This document shows, piece after piece, positions 9,089 to 18,115 of a DNA stretch of 64,000 nt. The position numbers were made by a program, and so were the translations under genes. Under the pieces are notes generated by a model. The model was not told where the DNA came from. It searched no databases and saw only the letters and a list, made by a program, of their open reading frames with translations. Positions within the stretch are counted from its first letter, which is position 1. Each line of letters starts with the position of its first letter. The DNA comes from Hyphomicrobiales bacterium (GTDB lineage: Bacteria > Pseudomonadota > Alphaproteobacteria > Rhizobiales > Rhizobiaceae). The stretch lies in the NCBI GenBank assembly GCA_900469475.1, contig UBXG01000002.1, forward strand, positions 346,760-410,759, given 5' to 3'.

Positions 9089-9646
9089 TCACATCTTCGG
9101 CAACAACACCTTGTCGACGACATGGATTACGCCGTTCGACTGCTTGACGTCGGCGATTGCGATGTGAGCGGTGCCGCCCGCTTCATCGGTCAGCGTCAGC
9201 TTGTCGCCCTTGGCCATAGCCTTGATCGTGCAGCCGCCGACCGTCTTCAGATCGTATTCGCCGCCCTTGCTCATTGCCCATTTCTTGATGGCGGCAGCCA
9301 TGTCATCACCGGCGACGACGTGGCAGGTCAGCACCTTGACCAGCTTCTCCTTGTTCTCCGGCTTCAGCAACGTCTCGACGGTGCCGGCCGGCAGCTGGTT
9401 GAACGCTTCATTCGTCGGTGCGAAGACGGTGAACGGGCCTTTGCCTTCAAGCGTATCAACGAGACCGGCCGCCTTCACGGCAGCGACCAGGGTCGTGTGG
9501 TCCTTAGAGTTCACGGCATTCTGGATGATGTTTTTGCTGGCATACATCGCAGCACCACCGACCATCGGGTCCTTGGCATAGGCAAGGCTGCTCGCAGCGG
9601 ACAACATTGCGGCTGCGGCAGCAATGCGAAATACGGTCTTGATCAT
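9089..9646 (-). CDS. secreted fasciclin (FAS1) domain protein
   Basis: Exported protein of 185 residues: a signal peptide (IAAAAAMLSAASSLAYA) followed by a single FAS1 domain. The two FAS1 boxes are visible as FTVFAPTNEAFNQLP and GVIHVVDKVLLP. FAS1 proteins mediate adhesion or surface interactions; in rhizobia, relatives have been linked to surface or symbiotic phenotypes. The gene is 110 bp downstream of the anti-sigma gene on the same strand, so it is a plausible target or co-transcribed member of the ECF module. The cysteines in LTCHV and GGCTI could pair in the periplasm. Confidence 0.9.
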   Translation of the reverse strand: MIKTVFRIAAAAAMLSAASSLAYAKDPMVGGAAMYASKNIIQNAVNSKDHTTLVAAVKAAGLVDTLEGKGPFTVFAPTNEAFNQLPAGTVETLLKPENKEKLVKVLTCHVVAGDDMAAAIKKWAMSKGGEYDLKTVGGCTIKAMAKGDKLTLTDEAGGTAHIAIADVKQSNGVIHVVDKVLLPKM

Positions 9647-9755
9647 AACGTCTCCTCTTCCTCTCTATTGCCCCGATCGGGCGGGGTCGGAAGAAGATAC
9701 GGAGCGGGCTTTCAAACAGTTTCAGCTTGGATCGCTTTTTGCGAGCAGAAATTCG

Positions 9756-10469
9756 TCAGGGCAAATGGATCGTGCCGGAAGCGACCACATCGCCCGTCGG
9801 CTTGCCGGTCGGCGAACCGCCAAAGGGCTCGACGCTGACGGCGATGATTGCGCCCTCCGTCAATTTACTGTGAAGCTCCGGCGGGAGGACGATTTCACCA
9901 TCGCCGCCCTGCGGCAGAACGCCAAGCGCCTCGGCGGGATCGCTGCCACGAATCAGCCAGAGCTCCAGCGACTTTTCTTCCGGTTTGCCCGCAGCCACCG
10001 GCGTCACCTTCAAACGCCCATTGGCAACGTCATAATTGGCGAGGAGCGTGATCGGGCTATTCTGACCGGAAAGCGATGCCGTCAATTGCTTGCCCGATGT
10101 TCCGCGCAGGGCACCTTCATTGGTTATGGCAAAGACGAGAACGCCGGCCGCCAAGAACAGCGAACCGAAGGCCATCGAGCGCCAGACCAAAAGGGAGTTC
10201 CAGAGCTGGGCACCGAATGCCACGTCACCGAAAATCCGCTTCTCGATCTTCGGATAGACCGAAGAAGACGGCGTCACCGTTTCATATTCCTCATTGAATT
10301 CCGAGAGGTTCTGTTCCCAGCGGCTGACGATGGCGGCAAACTGGCGATCGCTGCGCATCCGGCGCTCGACCTTCTGCCGGTCCTCCAGGGAGAGCACGCC
10401 AAGCACATATTCTCCGGCCAGGACTTCATCGCGGGAGCGGCCTCCCTTGCTTTGATCGGGCGTACTCAT
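9756..10469 (-). CDS. anti-sigma factor, RskA type
   Basis: Predicted inner-membrane anti-sigma factor of 237 residues. The N-terminal cytoplasmic part (DEVLAGEYVLGVLSLEDRQK) matches the anti-sigma K zinc-less domain pattern. One membrane segment (SMAFGSLFLAAGVLVFAI) precedes an extracytoplasmic C-terminal domain with the RskA-like signature PEEKSLELWLI. The ATG at 10469 overlaps the sigma gene stop (ATGA) and is preferred over an ATG four codons earlier. It should hold the adjacent sigma factor inactive until a periplasmic signal arrives. Confidence 0.88.
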   Translation of the reverse strand: MSTPDQSKGGRSRDEVLAGEYVLGVLSLEDRQKVERRMRSDRQFAAIVSRWEQNLSEFNEEYETVTPSSSVYPKIEKRIFGDVAFGAQLWNSLLVWRSMAFGSLFLAAGVLVFAITNEGALRGTSGKQLTASLSGQNSPITLLANYDVANGRLKVTPVAAGKPEEKSLELWLIRGSDPAEALGVLPQGGDGEIVLPPELHSKLTEGAIIAVSVEPFGGSPTGKPTGDVVASGTIHLP

Positions 10470-11005
10470 CGGTCCATGCACTCTCTCAGTCTGATCAGGC
10501 TTCGACGCAGCCAGGTGCGCATCGTGTTCAATGGTACAGCGTGTTGGTCGGCGAGCTCCTGATAGCTCAAGCCCTCGACATAGGCGCTGCGGACAGCCCG
10601 CGCGCGATCAGCTTCCAACTCTTCCATGCACCTGTCAATCCGCCTTCCCTCCCCCTTCACGATTGCTTGCTCTTCGGGGCCGGGTTCCAGGTCGGCGAGA
10701 TCGTAGGCGCTATCTATTTCATCGGCTACCGGCTTGCGGGCACGCACGAAATCGATGGCTCGATTGCGCGCTATTGCCGTCAGCCAAGGCATCGCGGGCC
10801 CTTCCGCAACAGCAAATTGTTCGGCTCGCTGCCAGACCTTGATATAGACCTCCTGCAAAACCTCTTCCGCATCTGTCTTGTTGCCGACGATACGCAGGCA
10901 AACACCGAGAAGTTTCGGGCTGGTACGCCTGTAGAGCGCGGCAAAGGCTTTCTGATCGCGCATGGCGACGCGGCCGATCAGCGCTTCCGTCTCCTCATTC
11001 GCCAT
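10466..11005 (-). CDS. ECF RNA polymerase sigma factor (SigK-like)
   Basis: Extracytoplasmic-function sigma factor of 179 residues. Region 2 is at about residues 20-90 (AFAALYRRTSPKLLGVCLRI, then WLTAIARNRAIDFVRAR). Region 4 is at about 118-175 (YVEGLSYQELADQ and LNTMRTWLRRSLIRLRECM). It is translationally coupled to an RskA-type anti-sigma factor and followed by a fasciclin gene, a combination seen in several alphaproteobacteria. Its regulon cannot be read from the window. A 13-bp direct repeat lies upstream of its start. Confidence 0.93.
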   Translation of the reverse strand: MANEETEALIGRVAMRDQKAFAALYRRTSPKLLGVCLRIVGNKTDAEEVLQEVYIKVWQRAEQFAVAEGPAMPWLTAIARNRAIDFVRARKPVADEIDSAYDLADLEPGPEEQAIVKGEGRRIDRCMEELEADRARAVRSAYVEGLSYQELADQHAVPLNTMRTWLRRSLIRLRECMDR

Positions 11006-11024
11006 CCAAATCCCCGGGGTACAA

Positions 11025-11079
11025 CGCCTGCACCATCTTTAGAAGAAAACATCACTTCGGCAAATGCGTCTGCACCATC
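11025..11079. repeat. 13-bp direct repeat upstream of ECF sigma gene
   Basis: CGCCTGCACCATC (11025-11037) and CGTCTGCACCATC (11067-11079) match at 12 of 13 positions and are offset by exactly 42 bp, about four helical turns. They lie 20-75 bp upstream of the sigma factor start, where a promoter or regulator site would be expected. Confidence 0.5.
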
Positions 11080-11289
11080 AATTTCGGCGACGCCGATGTG
11101 ACATAGCGTCAACGAAAGCACAGCGCGATCTTTCAGATAGGCATTCGCGTTCAGGTAATTGATTTTATGTATGTCATCGCCGCAAAACCGCTGCGCACTT
11201 TCGCGCGACATGTTTTATTGCCGAGATCATTATTCCCTCTGTCAAAAACTTGAGATAAAAGGCCCGCGAACAATTTCGAAGGGTGCACC

Positions 11290-12177
11290 ATGTCCGAAGC
11301 CCAAAGCGAACTCCAAGCCAACCTGCTCGCACAGGCGCTGCCCTATATGCAGCGTTACGAAAACAAGACCATCGTCGTGAAATACGGTGGCCATGCCATG
11401 GGCAATGTCGAGCTTGGCAAGGCCTTTGCGGCCGATATCGCGCTCCTGAAGCAGTCCGGCGTCAACCCGATCGTCGTCCATGGCGGCGGCCCGCAGATCG
11501 GCGCCATGCTGACGAAGATGGGCATTGAATCGAAATTCGAAGGCGGGTTGCGCGTCACCGACCAGAAGACGGTCGAGATCGTCGAAATGGTGCTGGCCGG
11601 CTCGATCAACAAGGAAATCGTCGCGCTGATCAACCAGACCGGCGAATGGGCGATCGGCCTTTGCGGCAAGGACGGCAACATGGTTTTTGCCGAAAAGGCA
11701 CGCAAGACCATCAAAGACCCGGACTCCAACATCGAGCGCGTCCTCGATCTCGGCTTCGTCGGCGAAGTGGTCGAAGTCGACCGTACGCTGCTCGACCTGC
11801 TTGCCAAGTCCGAGATGATCCCGGTCATTGCCCCTGTTGCCCCCGGCCGCGACGGCGCGACCTACAACATCAATGCCGATACCTTTGCCGGCGCGATCGC
11901 CGGTGCGCTCAGTGCCACGCGCCTGCTTTTCCTGACGGATGTTCCCGGCGTGCTCGACAAGCAAGGCCAGCTCATCAAGGAATTGTCCGTCGCCCAGGCC
12001 CATGCCTTGATCGCCGACGGCACGATTTCAGGTGGCATGATCCCGAAGGTGGAGACCTGCATCGACGCCATCAAGGCCGGTGTTCAGGGCGTCGTCATCC
12101 TCAACGGCAAGACGGCCCATTCCGTGCTGCTCGAAATCTTCACCGAGCACGGTGCGGGAACGCTTATCGTTCCGTGA
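11290..12177 (+). CDS. argB: acetylglutamate kinase
   Basis: Phosphorylates N-acetylglutamate, the second step of arginine synthesis. The 295-residue length is normal. The amino-acid-kinase fold is marked by KYGGHAMGN near the N-terminus, VHGGGPQIG and the C-terminal [23 protein letters not shown] ribosome-binding site precedes the ATG. The N-terminal helix (about 20 residues before KYGG) is the type associated with arginine-sensitive, PII-regulated enzymes. It is a single-gene unit, with the opposing PEP-mutase gene downstream. Confidence 0.96.
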   Translation: MSEAQSELQANLLAQALPYMQRYENKTIVVKYGGHAMGNVELGKAFAADIALLKQSGVNPIVVHGGGPQIGAMLTKMGIESKFEGGLRVTDQKTVEIVEMVLAGSINKEIVALINQTGEWAIGLCGKDGNMVFAEKARKTIKDPDSNIERVLDLGFVGEVVEVDRTLLDLLAKSEMIPVIAPVAPGRDGATYNINADTFAGAIAGALSATRLLFLTDVPGVLDKQGQLIKELSVAQAHALIADGTISGGMIPKVETCIDAIKAGVQGVVILNGKTAHSVLLEIFTEHGAGTLIVP

Positions 12178-12204
12178 TAGGGCGCACTCATCGAGAAAAT
12201 TCAG

Positions 12205-12232
12205 GCGCTCCGCAAATGTGATTGCGGAGTGC
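12205..12232. terminator. hairpin between convergent argB and PEP-mutase gene
   Basis: An 11-bp stem with one G-T pair (GCGCTCCGCAA/TTGCGGAGTGC) and a 6-nt loop sits between the two convergent stop codons. It lacks a T-run, so it may act as a bidirectional 3'-end structure rather than a classical terminator. Confidence 0.5.
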
Positions 12233-12243
12233 CGACAGCCGTG

Positions 12244-13014
12244 TCAGGACGGCCGGTAGATGGCTTCGGCCTCGCTTTTCAGCATTCCCATGACCGACCG
12301 GTAAGGCGCTGGCCCATAGCTGATGCGGCTGACGCCGAGTTTTGCCATCGTCTCGTTATCAGGCGTCGCCGGGCGCACCATGATGTTGACCGGCAAGGGC
12401 GAGCGCTCGCAAAGAGCGCCGATCAGATCCGGCTCGACCAGGCCCGGCGCGAAGAAACCACTGGCACCGGCCTCGGCAAAAGCGTCGGCGCGCTGAAAGG
12501 CGTCGTCCAGCAGGAGCTGATGATGTGCCGTATCGCTTTCCTGCAGGAAAAGATCGGTGCGGGCGTTGATGAACAAGGGCATTTCCCGGCGATCGGCCAT
12601 TTCGCGGATGGCGCGGATGCGTGCCGCCTGTACCTCGATCTGATGAACGCCTTGACCGCCGATCACCTGATCTTCGAAATTGATACCGATGGCGCCGTGA
12701 TCCATGATCTTTTCGACATTGGCGGCGACCTCCTCGGGTTCGACGGCGTAACCGCCCTCGAAATCGACCGACAGCGGCAGCGGGCTCGTCACCGAAATCA
12801 GCCTGGCGGTGACCGCCAGCAATGATAGCGGAATGGCCTGGCCATCGCCGAAGCCGTTGGCGGCGGCAACCGACCAGCTACCCGTCGCCAGCGCCTTCGC
12901 GCCAGCCTCCGTGACAGCCTTGGCAGAGCCAGCATCCCAAATATTGAAAAGGATCAGCGGCTCGCCCTTCTTGTGCAGCCGCGCAAATTCCTGCGCCTTT
13001 TCCACTTGACCCAT
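12244..13014 (-). CDS. isocitrate lyase/PEP mutase family protein
   Basis: Predicted TIM-barrel enzyme of 256 residues in the PEP phosphonomutase/isocitrate lyase superfamily. The Mg2+-binding strand (SVDFEGGY) and the following GINFEDQV motif are intact, as is the N-terminal FNIWDAGSAKAV. The isocitrate lyase KKCGH loop is absent, so it is not an isocitrate lyase. The substrate is unknown; family members cleave or form C-C or C-P bonds of 2-oxo acids. No phosphonate genes are nearby. It stands alone, convergent with argB. Confidence 0.85.
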   Translation of the reverse strand: MGQVEKAQEFARLHKKGEPLILFNIWDAGSAKAVTEAGAKALATGSWSVAAANGFGDGQAIPLSLLAVTARLISVTSPLPLSVDFEGGYAVEPEEVAANVEKIMDHGAIGINFEDQVIGGQGVHQIEVQAARIRAIREMADRREMPLFINARTDLFLQESDTAHHQLLLDDAFQRADAFAEAGASGFFAPGLVEPDLIGALCERSPLPVNIMVRPATPDNETMAKLGVSRISYGPAPYRSVMGMLKSEAEAIYRPS

Positions 13015-13231
13015 CGCATCCCCTCCGAAAAGCCCAGTCGGGCGATTTCCCCTCCGCGACCATAAAGAGCGTCAGCTCTCCCTCACATGGCAAATAGCGT
13101 AAAACCCCGGAAATCAATAGTAAAATCATAGCCGGCATTGGATCGCACGGCAATCTCCCCCCATGACCGGGGATGCAGCAGCATGAATATTTTCCTTCCC
13201 CCGTGCCGACCGTGCGTGCCATAAGACGGGC

Positions 13232-13936
13232 ATGAACCAGACAAAAACGCTATCCGAACCTTCAGATTTTGCCGGCATCCGCGATTGGGTGTTCGATCTC
13301 GACAACACGCTTTATCCGCATCATGTCGATCTCTTCGCGCAGATCGACAAGAACATGACCGCCTATGTCGCCGCTCTCTTGCAGATGGAGCGTGAAGACG
13401 CCCGCAAGCTGCAGAAGCAATATTATCTCGAGCACGGCACGACCCTGCAGGGATTGATGATCCATCACGGCATCGACCCCAACGATTTCCTGGAAAAGGC
13501 GCATGCGATCGACTATTCGGCGCTGACGCCGCAGCCGGAGCTGGCCGCTGCCATCAAGGCGTTGCCGGGACGCAAGTTCATCTTCACCAACGGCAGCGTC
13601 AAACACGCCCAGGCGACGGCCGGCGCACTCGGCATCCTCGACGGCTTCGACGACATTTTCGATATCGTCGCTGCCGACTACGTGCCGAAGCCTGCCGGCA
13701 GCACCTATGACAAGTTCATGAGCCTCCATCGCGTCGATACGAAGAAGGCGGTCATGTTCGAGGACCTACCGCGCAACCTCACCGTGCCCAAGGCGCTCGG
13801 CATGAAGACCGTGCTTCTCGTACCGCAAAATCTCGAGACGACGATCGTCGAATGGTGGGAACGAACGACTGGCGAAGACGATCACATCGATTACGTGACC
13901 GACGACCTCACCGCTTTCCTGAAGGCGCTGGTTTAA
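13232..13936 (+). CDS. HAD-family pyrimidine 5'-nucleotidase
   Basis: HAD-superfamily phosphatase of 234 residues. The nucleophile motif FDLDNTLYP (DxDxT) is at about residues 21-29, followed by FTNGSVKHA (motif II) and FEDLPRNL (acidic motif). The arrangement and length match the yeast Sdt1/Phm8-like pyrimidine 5'-nucleotidases, which dephosphorylate UMP/CMP. The gene is common in rhizobia next to dapD/dapE. It appears to be monocistronic. Confidence 0.88.
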   Translation: MNQTKTLSEPSDFAGIRDWVFDLDNTLYPHHVDLFAQIDKNMTAYVAALLQMEREDARKLQKQYYLEHGTTLQGLMIHHGIDPNDFLEKAHAIDYSALTPQPELAAAIKALPGRKFIFTNGSVKHAQATAGALGILDGFDDIFDIVAADYVPKPAGSTYDKFMSLHRVDTKKAVMFEDLPRNLTVPKALGMKTVLLVPQNLETTIVEWWERTTGEDDHIDYVTDDLTAFLKALV

Positions 13937-14049
13937 CCATTCATTAGAACGGGGTTACGAAAGTTTCATGCGCCTTACAGAGGTTTAATTGGCCGTTTTT
14001 GACCGCCAACCGTATCGTTTGCCCATTCCTCGACACGAAAGGAAAAGCG

Positions 14050-14730
14050 ATGAACGGGAAAAAACTTCTTCTGGCCGGACTTTCTGCAACCCTGCTTCTC
14101 AGCGGTGCCGCACAGGTGGCGCTCGCCGCTTCGCATGATAGCGACCGTGGGGGCAGACATCATCACGGCCGCTGGCACAAACCGCATATTTCGCCCGAAG
14201 TCCTTTACGTGCGCATGCTGAAGGAATTCGGCAATCCCGGTGACACGAAGCTCACCAAGGATGAGGTCAAGGCAGGCGTCGACAAGATCTTCGACCAGAT
14301 CGACGTCAACCACGACGGCGAAATCACACCCGGCGAATATCGCGCCTACCGCCAGGAGCAGATGAAGCAGTGGCGGGCCGAACACGCCAAGGCGGATGGC
14401 GATCAGGCCCAAAATGGCCAGGCGCAAGGCGGCGACCAGGCACAAAGCAATCAGGCGCAGGGTAATCAGGCTCCAGACGACCAGGCGCCGGTCGACCAGG
14501 CTCAAAACGACAATGACAACGACAAGGGCGGCGAAGGCCATCGCCATCACAGACCGTATGGCCGCTTCATGCATGAAGCGATGATCTTCCGCTTTGCCGA
14601 TACCGATCAAAGCGGCCAGATCAGCAAGAAGGAAGCCGAAGACGCCATGAGCAAGGTCTTCGACCGGCTGGACCGCAACCACGATGGCGTCGTCAACCTT
14701 GACGACATGCCGGGCCGACCGCTGCTCTAA
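14050..14730 (+). CDS. secreted EF-hand calcium-binding protein
   Basis: Exported protein of 226 residues. A signal peptide (LLLAGLSATLLLSGAAQVALA) leads to a His-rich N-terminus. EF-hand loops are visible as DVNHDGEITPGE, DTDQSGQISKKE and DRNHDGVVNLDD. Between the first and second lies a low-complexity linker built from repeated Gln/Ala/Asn units (GDQAQ, NQAQG, DQAPV). The ATG at 14050, after GGAAAAGCG, is chosen because the signal peptide begins there; the frame is open upstream to 13999. A role in periplasmic calcium binding is likely. The specific function is unknown. Confidence 0.85.
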   Translation: MNGKKLLLAGLSATLLLSGAAQVALAASHDSDRGGRHHHGRWHKPHISPEVLYVRMLKEFGNPGDTKLTKDEVKAGVDKIFDQIDVNHDGEITPGEYRAYRQEQMKQWRAEHAKADGDQAQNGQAQGGDQAQSNQAQGNQAPDDQAPVDQAQNDNDNDKGGEGHRHHRPYGRFMHEAMIFRFADTDQSGQISKKEAEDAMSKVFDRLDRNHDGVVNLDDMPGRPLL

Positions 14731-14760
14731 GCCGATAGCGCCGGCAACAAACCCATGAAC

Positions 14761-14801
14761 GAAAGCCCGCCCTCGCCTCTGCGACGGCGGGCTTTCCGTT
14801 T
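14761..14801. terminator. terminator between EF-hand and LOG genes
   Basis: GAAAGCCCGCC (14761-14771) pairs with GGCGGGCTTTC (14786-14796), followed by CGTTTT. It is placed between convergent genes and could terminate both. Confidence 0.8.
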
Positions 14802-15689
14802 TCAGTGGCCGTTATCGTGGTGGCCGTTGTCGTGTTCGTAGAAATCGGCAACGATCTTCCAGGCTTCGTCGGCGGTATCGACGAAGCTGATGAGGTTCAC
14901 ATCGTCGGGCGCAATAGTGCCGAACTCGGCCAGCGCCTCGAAATTGATGATGTTGCGCCAGAATTTTTCGCCGAAGAGAATAAGCGGCAGGCGCTCCATG
15001 CGGCCGGTCTGAATGAGCGTCAGGCATTCGAACAGCTCGTCGAGCGTGCCGAAGCCGCCGGGGAACACCGCGATCGCCTTGGCGCGCACCATGAAGTGCA
15101 TCTTGCGGATCGCGAAATAATGGAAGTTGAAGCTGAGTTCCGGCGTCACATAGGCGTTGGGCGCCTGCTCATGTGGTAGGACGATGTTGAGGCCGATCGA
15201 GGGAGCCCCTTCCTCGGCCGCGCCGCGATTGCCCGCTTCCATCACGCCGGGACCACCGCCGGTGACGACGACATATTCATGGAAGTCGAAGCCGGCGGAA
15301 TAACGCGAGCAAAGGCGGGCGAACTTGCGTGCCTCTTCGTAGTAGACCGATGCGGCTTCCAGGTTGGCGCGCTGCACATCGTTGCGGGCAGCCCAGGCAT
15401 TGGCGCCGGGGGCGGGAATGCGCGCGCCGCCGAACATGACCACGGTCGATTTTATGCCACGCTCGGCCAAAGACATTTCGGTCTTCAGCAACTCCAGCTG
15501 CAGGCGGATCGGCCGCAGCTCCTCGCGGCAAAGGAAATCCTCATCGGCATAGGCAAGACGGTAGGACGGCGACATCGACTGCGGCGTGCGCGGCACCGAC
15601 TCGGCTCGCTGCTTGTCCGCCGAGCTCGTCTTCAACGGGTCCCAAACCCCGTCCTTGCGCCTCAGCCTGCCGTTCTTTCCCTTGCTCAT
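14802..15689 (-). CDS. LOG family protein (TIGR00730-like)
   Basis: Protein of 295 residues in the lysine decarboxylase-like/LOG family. The signature PGGFGTLDELFE and the nucleotide-binding GGGPGVMEAGNRGA are intact. LOG enzymes release free cytokinin bases from riboside 5'-monophosphates. Many bacterial members have a general nucleotide-hydrolase role, so cytokinin production is not implied. The N-terminal extension of about 75 residues is longer than in the plant-type enzymes. The gene is divergent from dapD across 216 bp. Confidence 0.88.
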   Translation of the reverse strand: MSKGKNGRLRRKDGVWDPLKTSSADKQRAESVPRTPQSMSPSYRLAYADEDFLCREELRPIRLQLELLKTEMSLAERGIKSTVVMFGGARIPAPGANAWAARNDVQRANLEAASVYYEEARKFARLCSRYSAGFDFHEYVVVTGGGPGVMEAGNRGAAEEGAPSIGLNIVLPHEQAPNAYVTPELSFNFHYFAIRKMHFMVRAKAIAVFPGGFGTLDELFECLTLIQTGRMERLPLILFGEKFWRNIINFEALAEFGTIAPDDVNLISFVDTADEAWKIVADFYEHDNGHHDNGH

Positions 15690-15905
15690 CTATTCATGCC
15701 TTTCAAATCGATCATGACGGCCCGTTTTCCGTCCGAGAACGGAAATAGCCAAGCTCTTGCATATGCCCCTACAACGCCTTGAATCCAAGCTCAATCGGCG
15801 CGGAAAAGACATTCCATTTTCGGCATCCATGCTATAGGACCAATCGACCGCTTCCGGACCCTTATCCGGAAATCACGATAGGCCCTGACGTTGTAAGGAA
15901 TTCCC

Positions 15906-16763
15906 ATGAGCGCTAACGACCTCGCTTCCCTCGAAAAGTCCATCGAGGCTGCCTTCGACAATCGCGACAATGTGAACACGTCGACGCGCGGCGAAGTCCG
16001 CGACGCCGTCGAGACGGCGCTCAATCTCCTCGATAGCGGCAAGGTTCGCGTGGCCGAACGTGGTGCCGACGGCAACTGGACCGTCAACCAGTGGCTCAAG
16101 AAAGCGGTTCTGCTCTCCTTCCGTCTCAACGACATGAAGATCGTCGAAGGCGGCTCCGGCGGCGCCACCTGGTGGGACAAGGTTCCCTCGAAGTTCGAAG
16201 GCTGGGGTGAAAACCGCTTCCGCGAAGCTGGCTTCCGCGCCGTGCCGAACGCCGTCGTGCGTCATTCCGCCTATATCGCCCCCAACGCCATCCTGATGCC
16301 GTCCTTCGTCAATCTCGGCGCCTATGTCGGCGAAGGCACCATGGTCGACACCTGGGCGACAGTCGGCTCGTGCGCCCAGATCGGCAAGCATGTGCATCTT
16401 TCCGGCGGCGTCGGCATCGGCGGCGTGCTGGAGCCGATGCAGGCCGGCCCGACCATCATCGAAGACAATTGCTTCATCGGCGCCCGTTCCGAAGTCGTCG
16501 AAGGCTGCATCGTCCGCGAAGGTTCCGTACTCGGCATGGGCGTCTTTATCGGCAAGTCGACCAAGATCGTCGACCGCGCCACCGGCGAGATCACCTATGG
16601 CGAAGTTCCGCCTTACTCGGTCGTCGTCGCCGGCGCGCTGCCGAGCGGTAACACCATGGCGAACGGCCAGCCGGCTCCCAGCCTCTATTGCGCAGTCATC
16701 GTCAAGCGCGTCGACGAAAAGACCCGTTCGAAGACCGGTATCAACGAGCTGCTGCGCGACTGA
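15906..16763 (+). CDS. dapD: tetrahydrodipicolinate N-succinyltransferase
   Basis: Transfers succinyl from succinyl-CoA to tetrahydrodipicolinate on the succinylase route to meso-diaminopimelate and lysine. The 285-residue length is as expected. An N-terminal helical domain is followed by left-handed beta-helix hexapeptide repeats (about residues 110-235). An AAGGAAT ribosome-binding site precedes the ATG. dapE follows after 158 bp on the same strand, so the two consecutive-pathway enzymes are probably co-expressed. Confidence 0.97.
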   Translation: MSANDLASLEKSIEAAFDNRDNVNTSTRGEVRDAVETALNLLDSGKVRVAERGADGNWTVNQWLKKAVLLSFRLNDMKIVEGGSGGATWWDKVPSKFEGWGENRFREAGFRAVPNAVVRHSAYIAPNAILMPSFVNLGAYVGEGTMVDTWATVGSCAQIGKHVHLSGGVGIGGVLEPMQAGPTIIEDNCFIGARSEVVEGCIVREGSVLGMGVFIGKSTKIVDRATGEITYGEVPPYSVVVAGALPSGNTMANGQPAPSLYCAVIVKRVDEKTRSKTGINELLRD

Positions 16764-16921
16764 TCTGCAAGATTTTGGAAGCGCGGTTGCCATATCGCGC
16801 TTCCCTCATGCTTGCCCGGTGAGCATGCCTGTGCGATTGCTGGAATCGCGGCAAAGATTTTCGAGTCGTCACCGACCCTTTGCCATCGCTTTGCCATTTC
16901 CCGCCGGATAAGTTGCCTCCG

Positions 16922-18115
16922 ATGACTGTTACGAATCCCATCACGAACCTGCAGACCCTGATCCGCTGCGCTTCGGTCACGCCTGCCGAGGGCGGCGCGC
17001 TGACCGCGCTTACCGATATGCTGGCACCGCTCGGCTTCAAGATCGAGCGCATGACGGCAAGCGAGCCGGGAACGCCCGATATCGAAAACCTCTATGCGCG
17101 GCTTGGCACGGGCGGGCCGCACCTAATGTTTGCCGGCCATACGGATGTCGTGCCGGTTGGCGATGCCGCTTCCTGGAGCCATCCGCCCTTTGCCGCCGAA
17201 ATCGCCGATGGCGAACTCTTTGGCCGTGGCGCGGTCGACATGAAAGGCGGCATTGCCTGCTTCGTGGCAGCGGTTGCGCGTCATATCGAGAAGCATGGCA
17301 AGCCCGCCGGCTCGATCTCCTTCCTGATTACCGGCGACGAAGAGGGACCGGCGATCAACGGCACGGTAAAGCTGCTGCAATGGGCGGCCGAGCGCGGCGA
17401 GACATGGGATGCGTCGCTCGTCGGCGAGCCCACCAATCCCGACCGGCTTGGCGACATGATCAAGATCGGCCGCCGCGGCTCGGTCTCCGGCACCATCACC
17501 GTCCACGGCGTTCAGGGTCATGCCGCCTATCCGCACCTTGCCGACAATCCGGTGCGCAGCATCATCAAACTGACGGAAGCGCTGCTCGATCCGCCCTTTG
17601 ACGCCGGCACGGACAATTTCCAGCCGTCGAACCTCGAAGTGACGACGATCGACGTCGGCAATACCGCGACCAACGTCATTCCCGCCAAGGCAACCGCTGC
17701 CTTCAACATTCGCTTCAACGACACCTGGACGGCCGATACGCTGAAGGCCGAAATTCTGGCGCGCCTGGACGCAGCCGCCACCGACCAGACGCTGCGGCCC
17801 GGACGTCCGCCCGCGAAATACGATATCGTGTGGTCGGAGCGTCCGAGCCAGGTCTTCCTGACGCGCAACAATGCGCTGATCGCTTCGCTCTCCTCCGCCA
17901 TCGAAAACATCACCGGTCAAAGGCCGGCACTGTCGACCACCGGCGGCACGTCGGATGCGCGCTTCATCAAGGACTATTGCCCTGTCGTGGAATTCGGGCT
18001 TGTCGGCCAGACCATGCATATGGTCGACGAGCGTGTTGCGCTCTCGGATCTCGAAACGCTAACCGAGATCTACCAGACCTTCATCCAGCGCTGGTTCGAG
18101 AATGCCGAGCTTTAA
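16922..18115 (+). CDS. dapE: succinyl-diaminopimelate desuccinylase
   Basis: Zinc-dependent M20-family amidohydrolase that makes LL-diaminopimelate from the succinylated precursor. The 397-residue product shows the metal-ligand motifs FAGHTDVVP, GAVDMKGG and GDEEGPA, plus the C-terminal GGTSDARF. The ATG at 16922 is chosen; an in-frame ATG 14 codons earlier lies outside the conserved part. Its 3' end overlaps the next gene by 14 bp. Confidence 0.96.
   Translation: MTVTNPITNLQTLIRCASVTPAEGGALTALTDMLAPLGFKIERMTASEPGTPDIENLYARLGTGGPHLMFAGHTDVVPVGDAASWSHPPFAAEIADGELFGRGAVDMKGGIACFVAAVARHIEKHGKPAGSISFLITGDEEGPAINGTVKLLQWAAERGETWDASLVGEPTNPDRLGDMIKIGRRGSVSGTITVHGVQGHAAYPHLADNPVRSIIKLTEALLDPPFDAGTDNFQPSNLEVTTIDVGNTATNVIPAKATAAFNIRFNDTWTADTLKAEILARLDAAATDQTLRPGRPPAKYDIVWSERPSQVFLTRNNALIASLSSAIENITGQRPALSTTGGTSDARFIKDYCPVVEFGLVGQTMHMVDERVALSDLETLTEIYQTFIQRWFENAEL

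Noticed and set aside
10978..11211. Possible 77-residue protein upstream of the ECF gene
   Set aside because: It overlaps the sigma gene start and the direct repeat, lacks a convincing ribosome-binding site and shows no family pattern.
14802..15689. Cytokinin production by the LOG protein
   Set aside because: The LOG motif is common to many bacterial nucleotide hydrolases, and no isopentenyl transferase gene is present.
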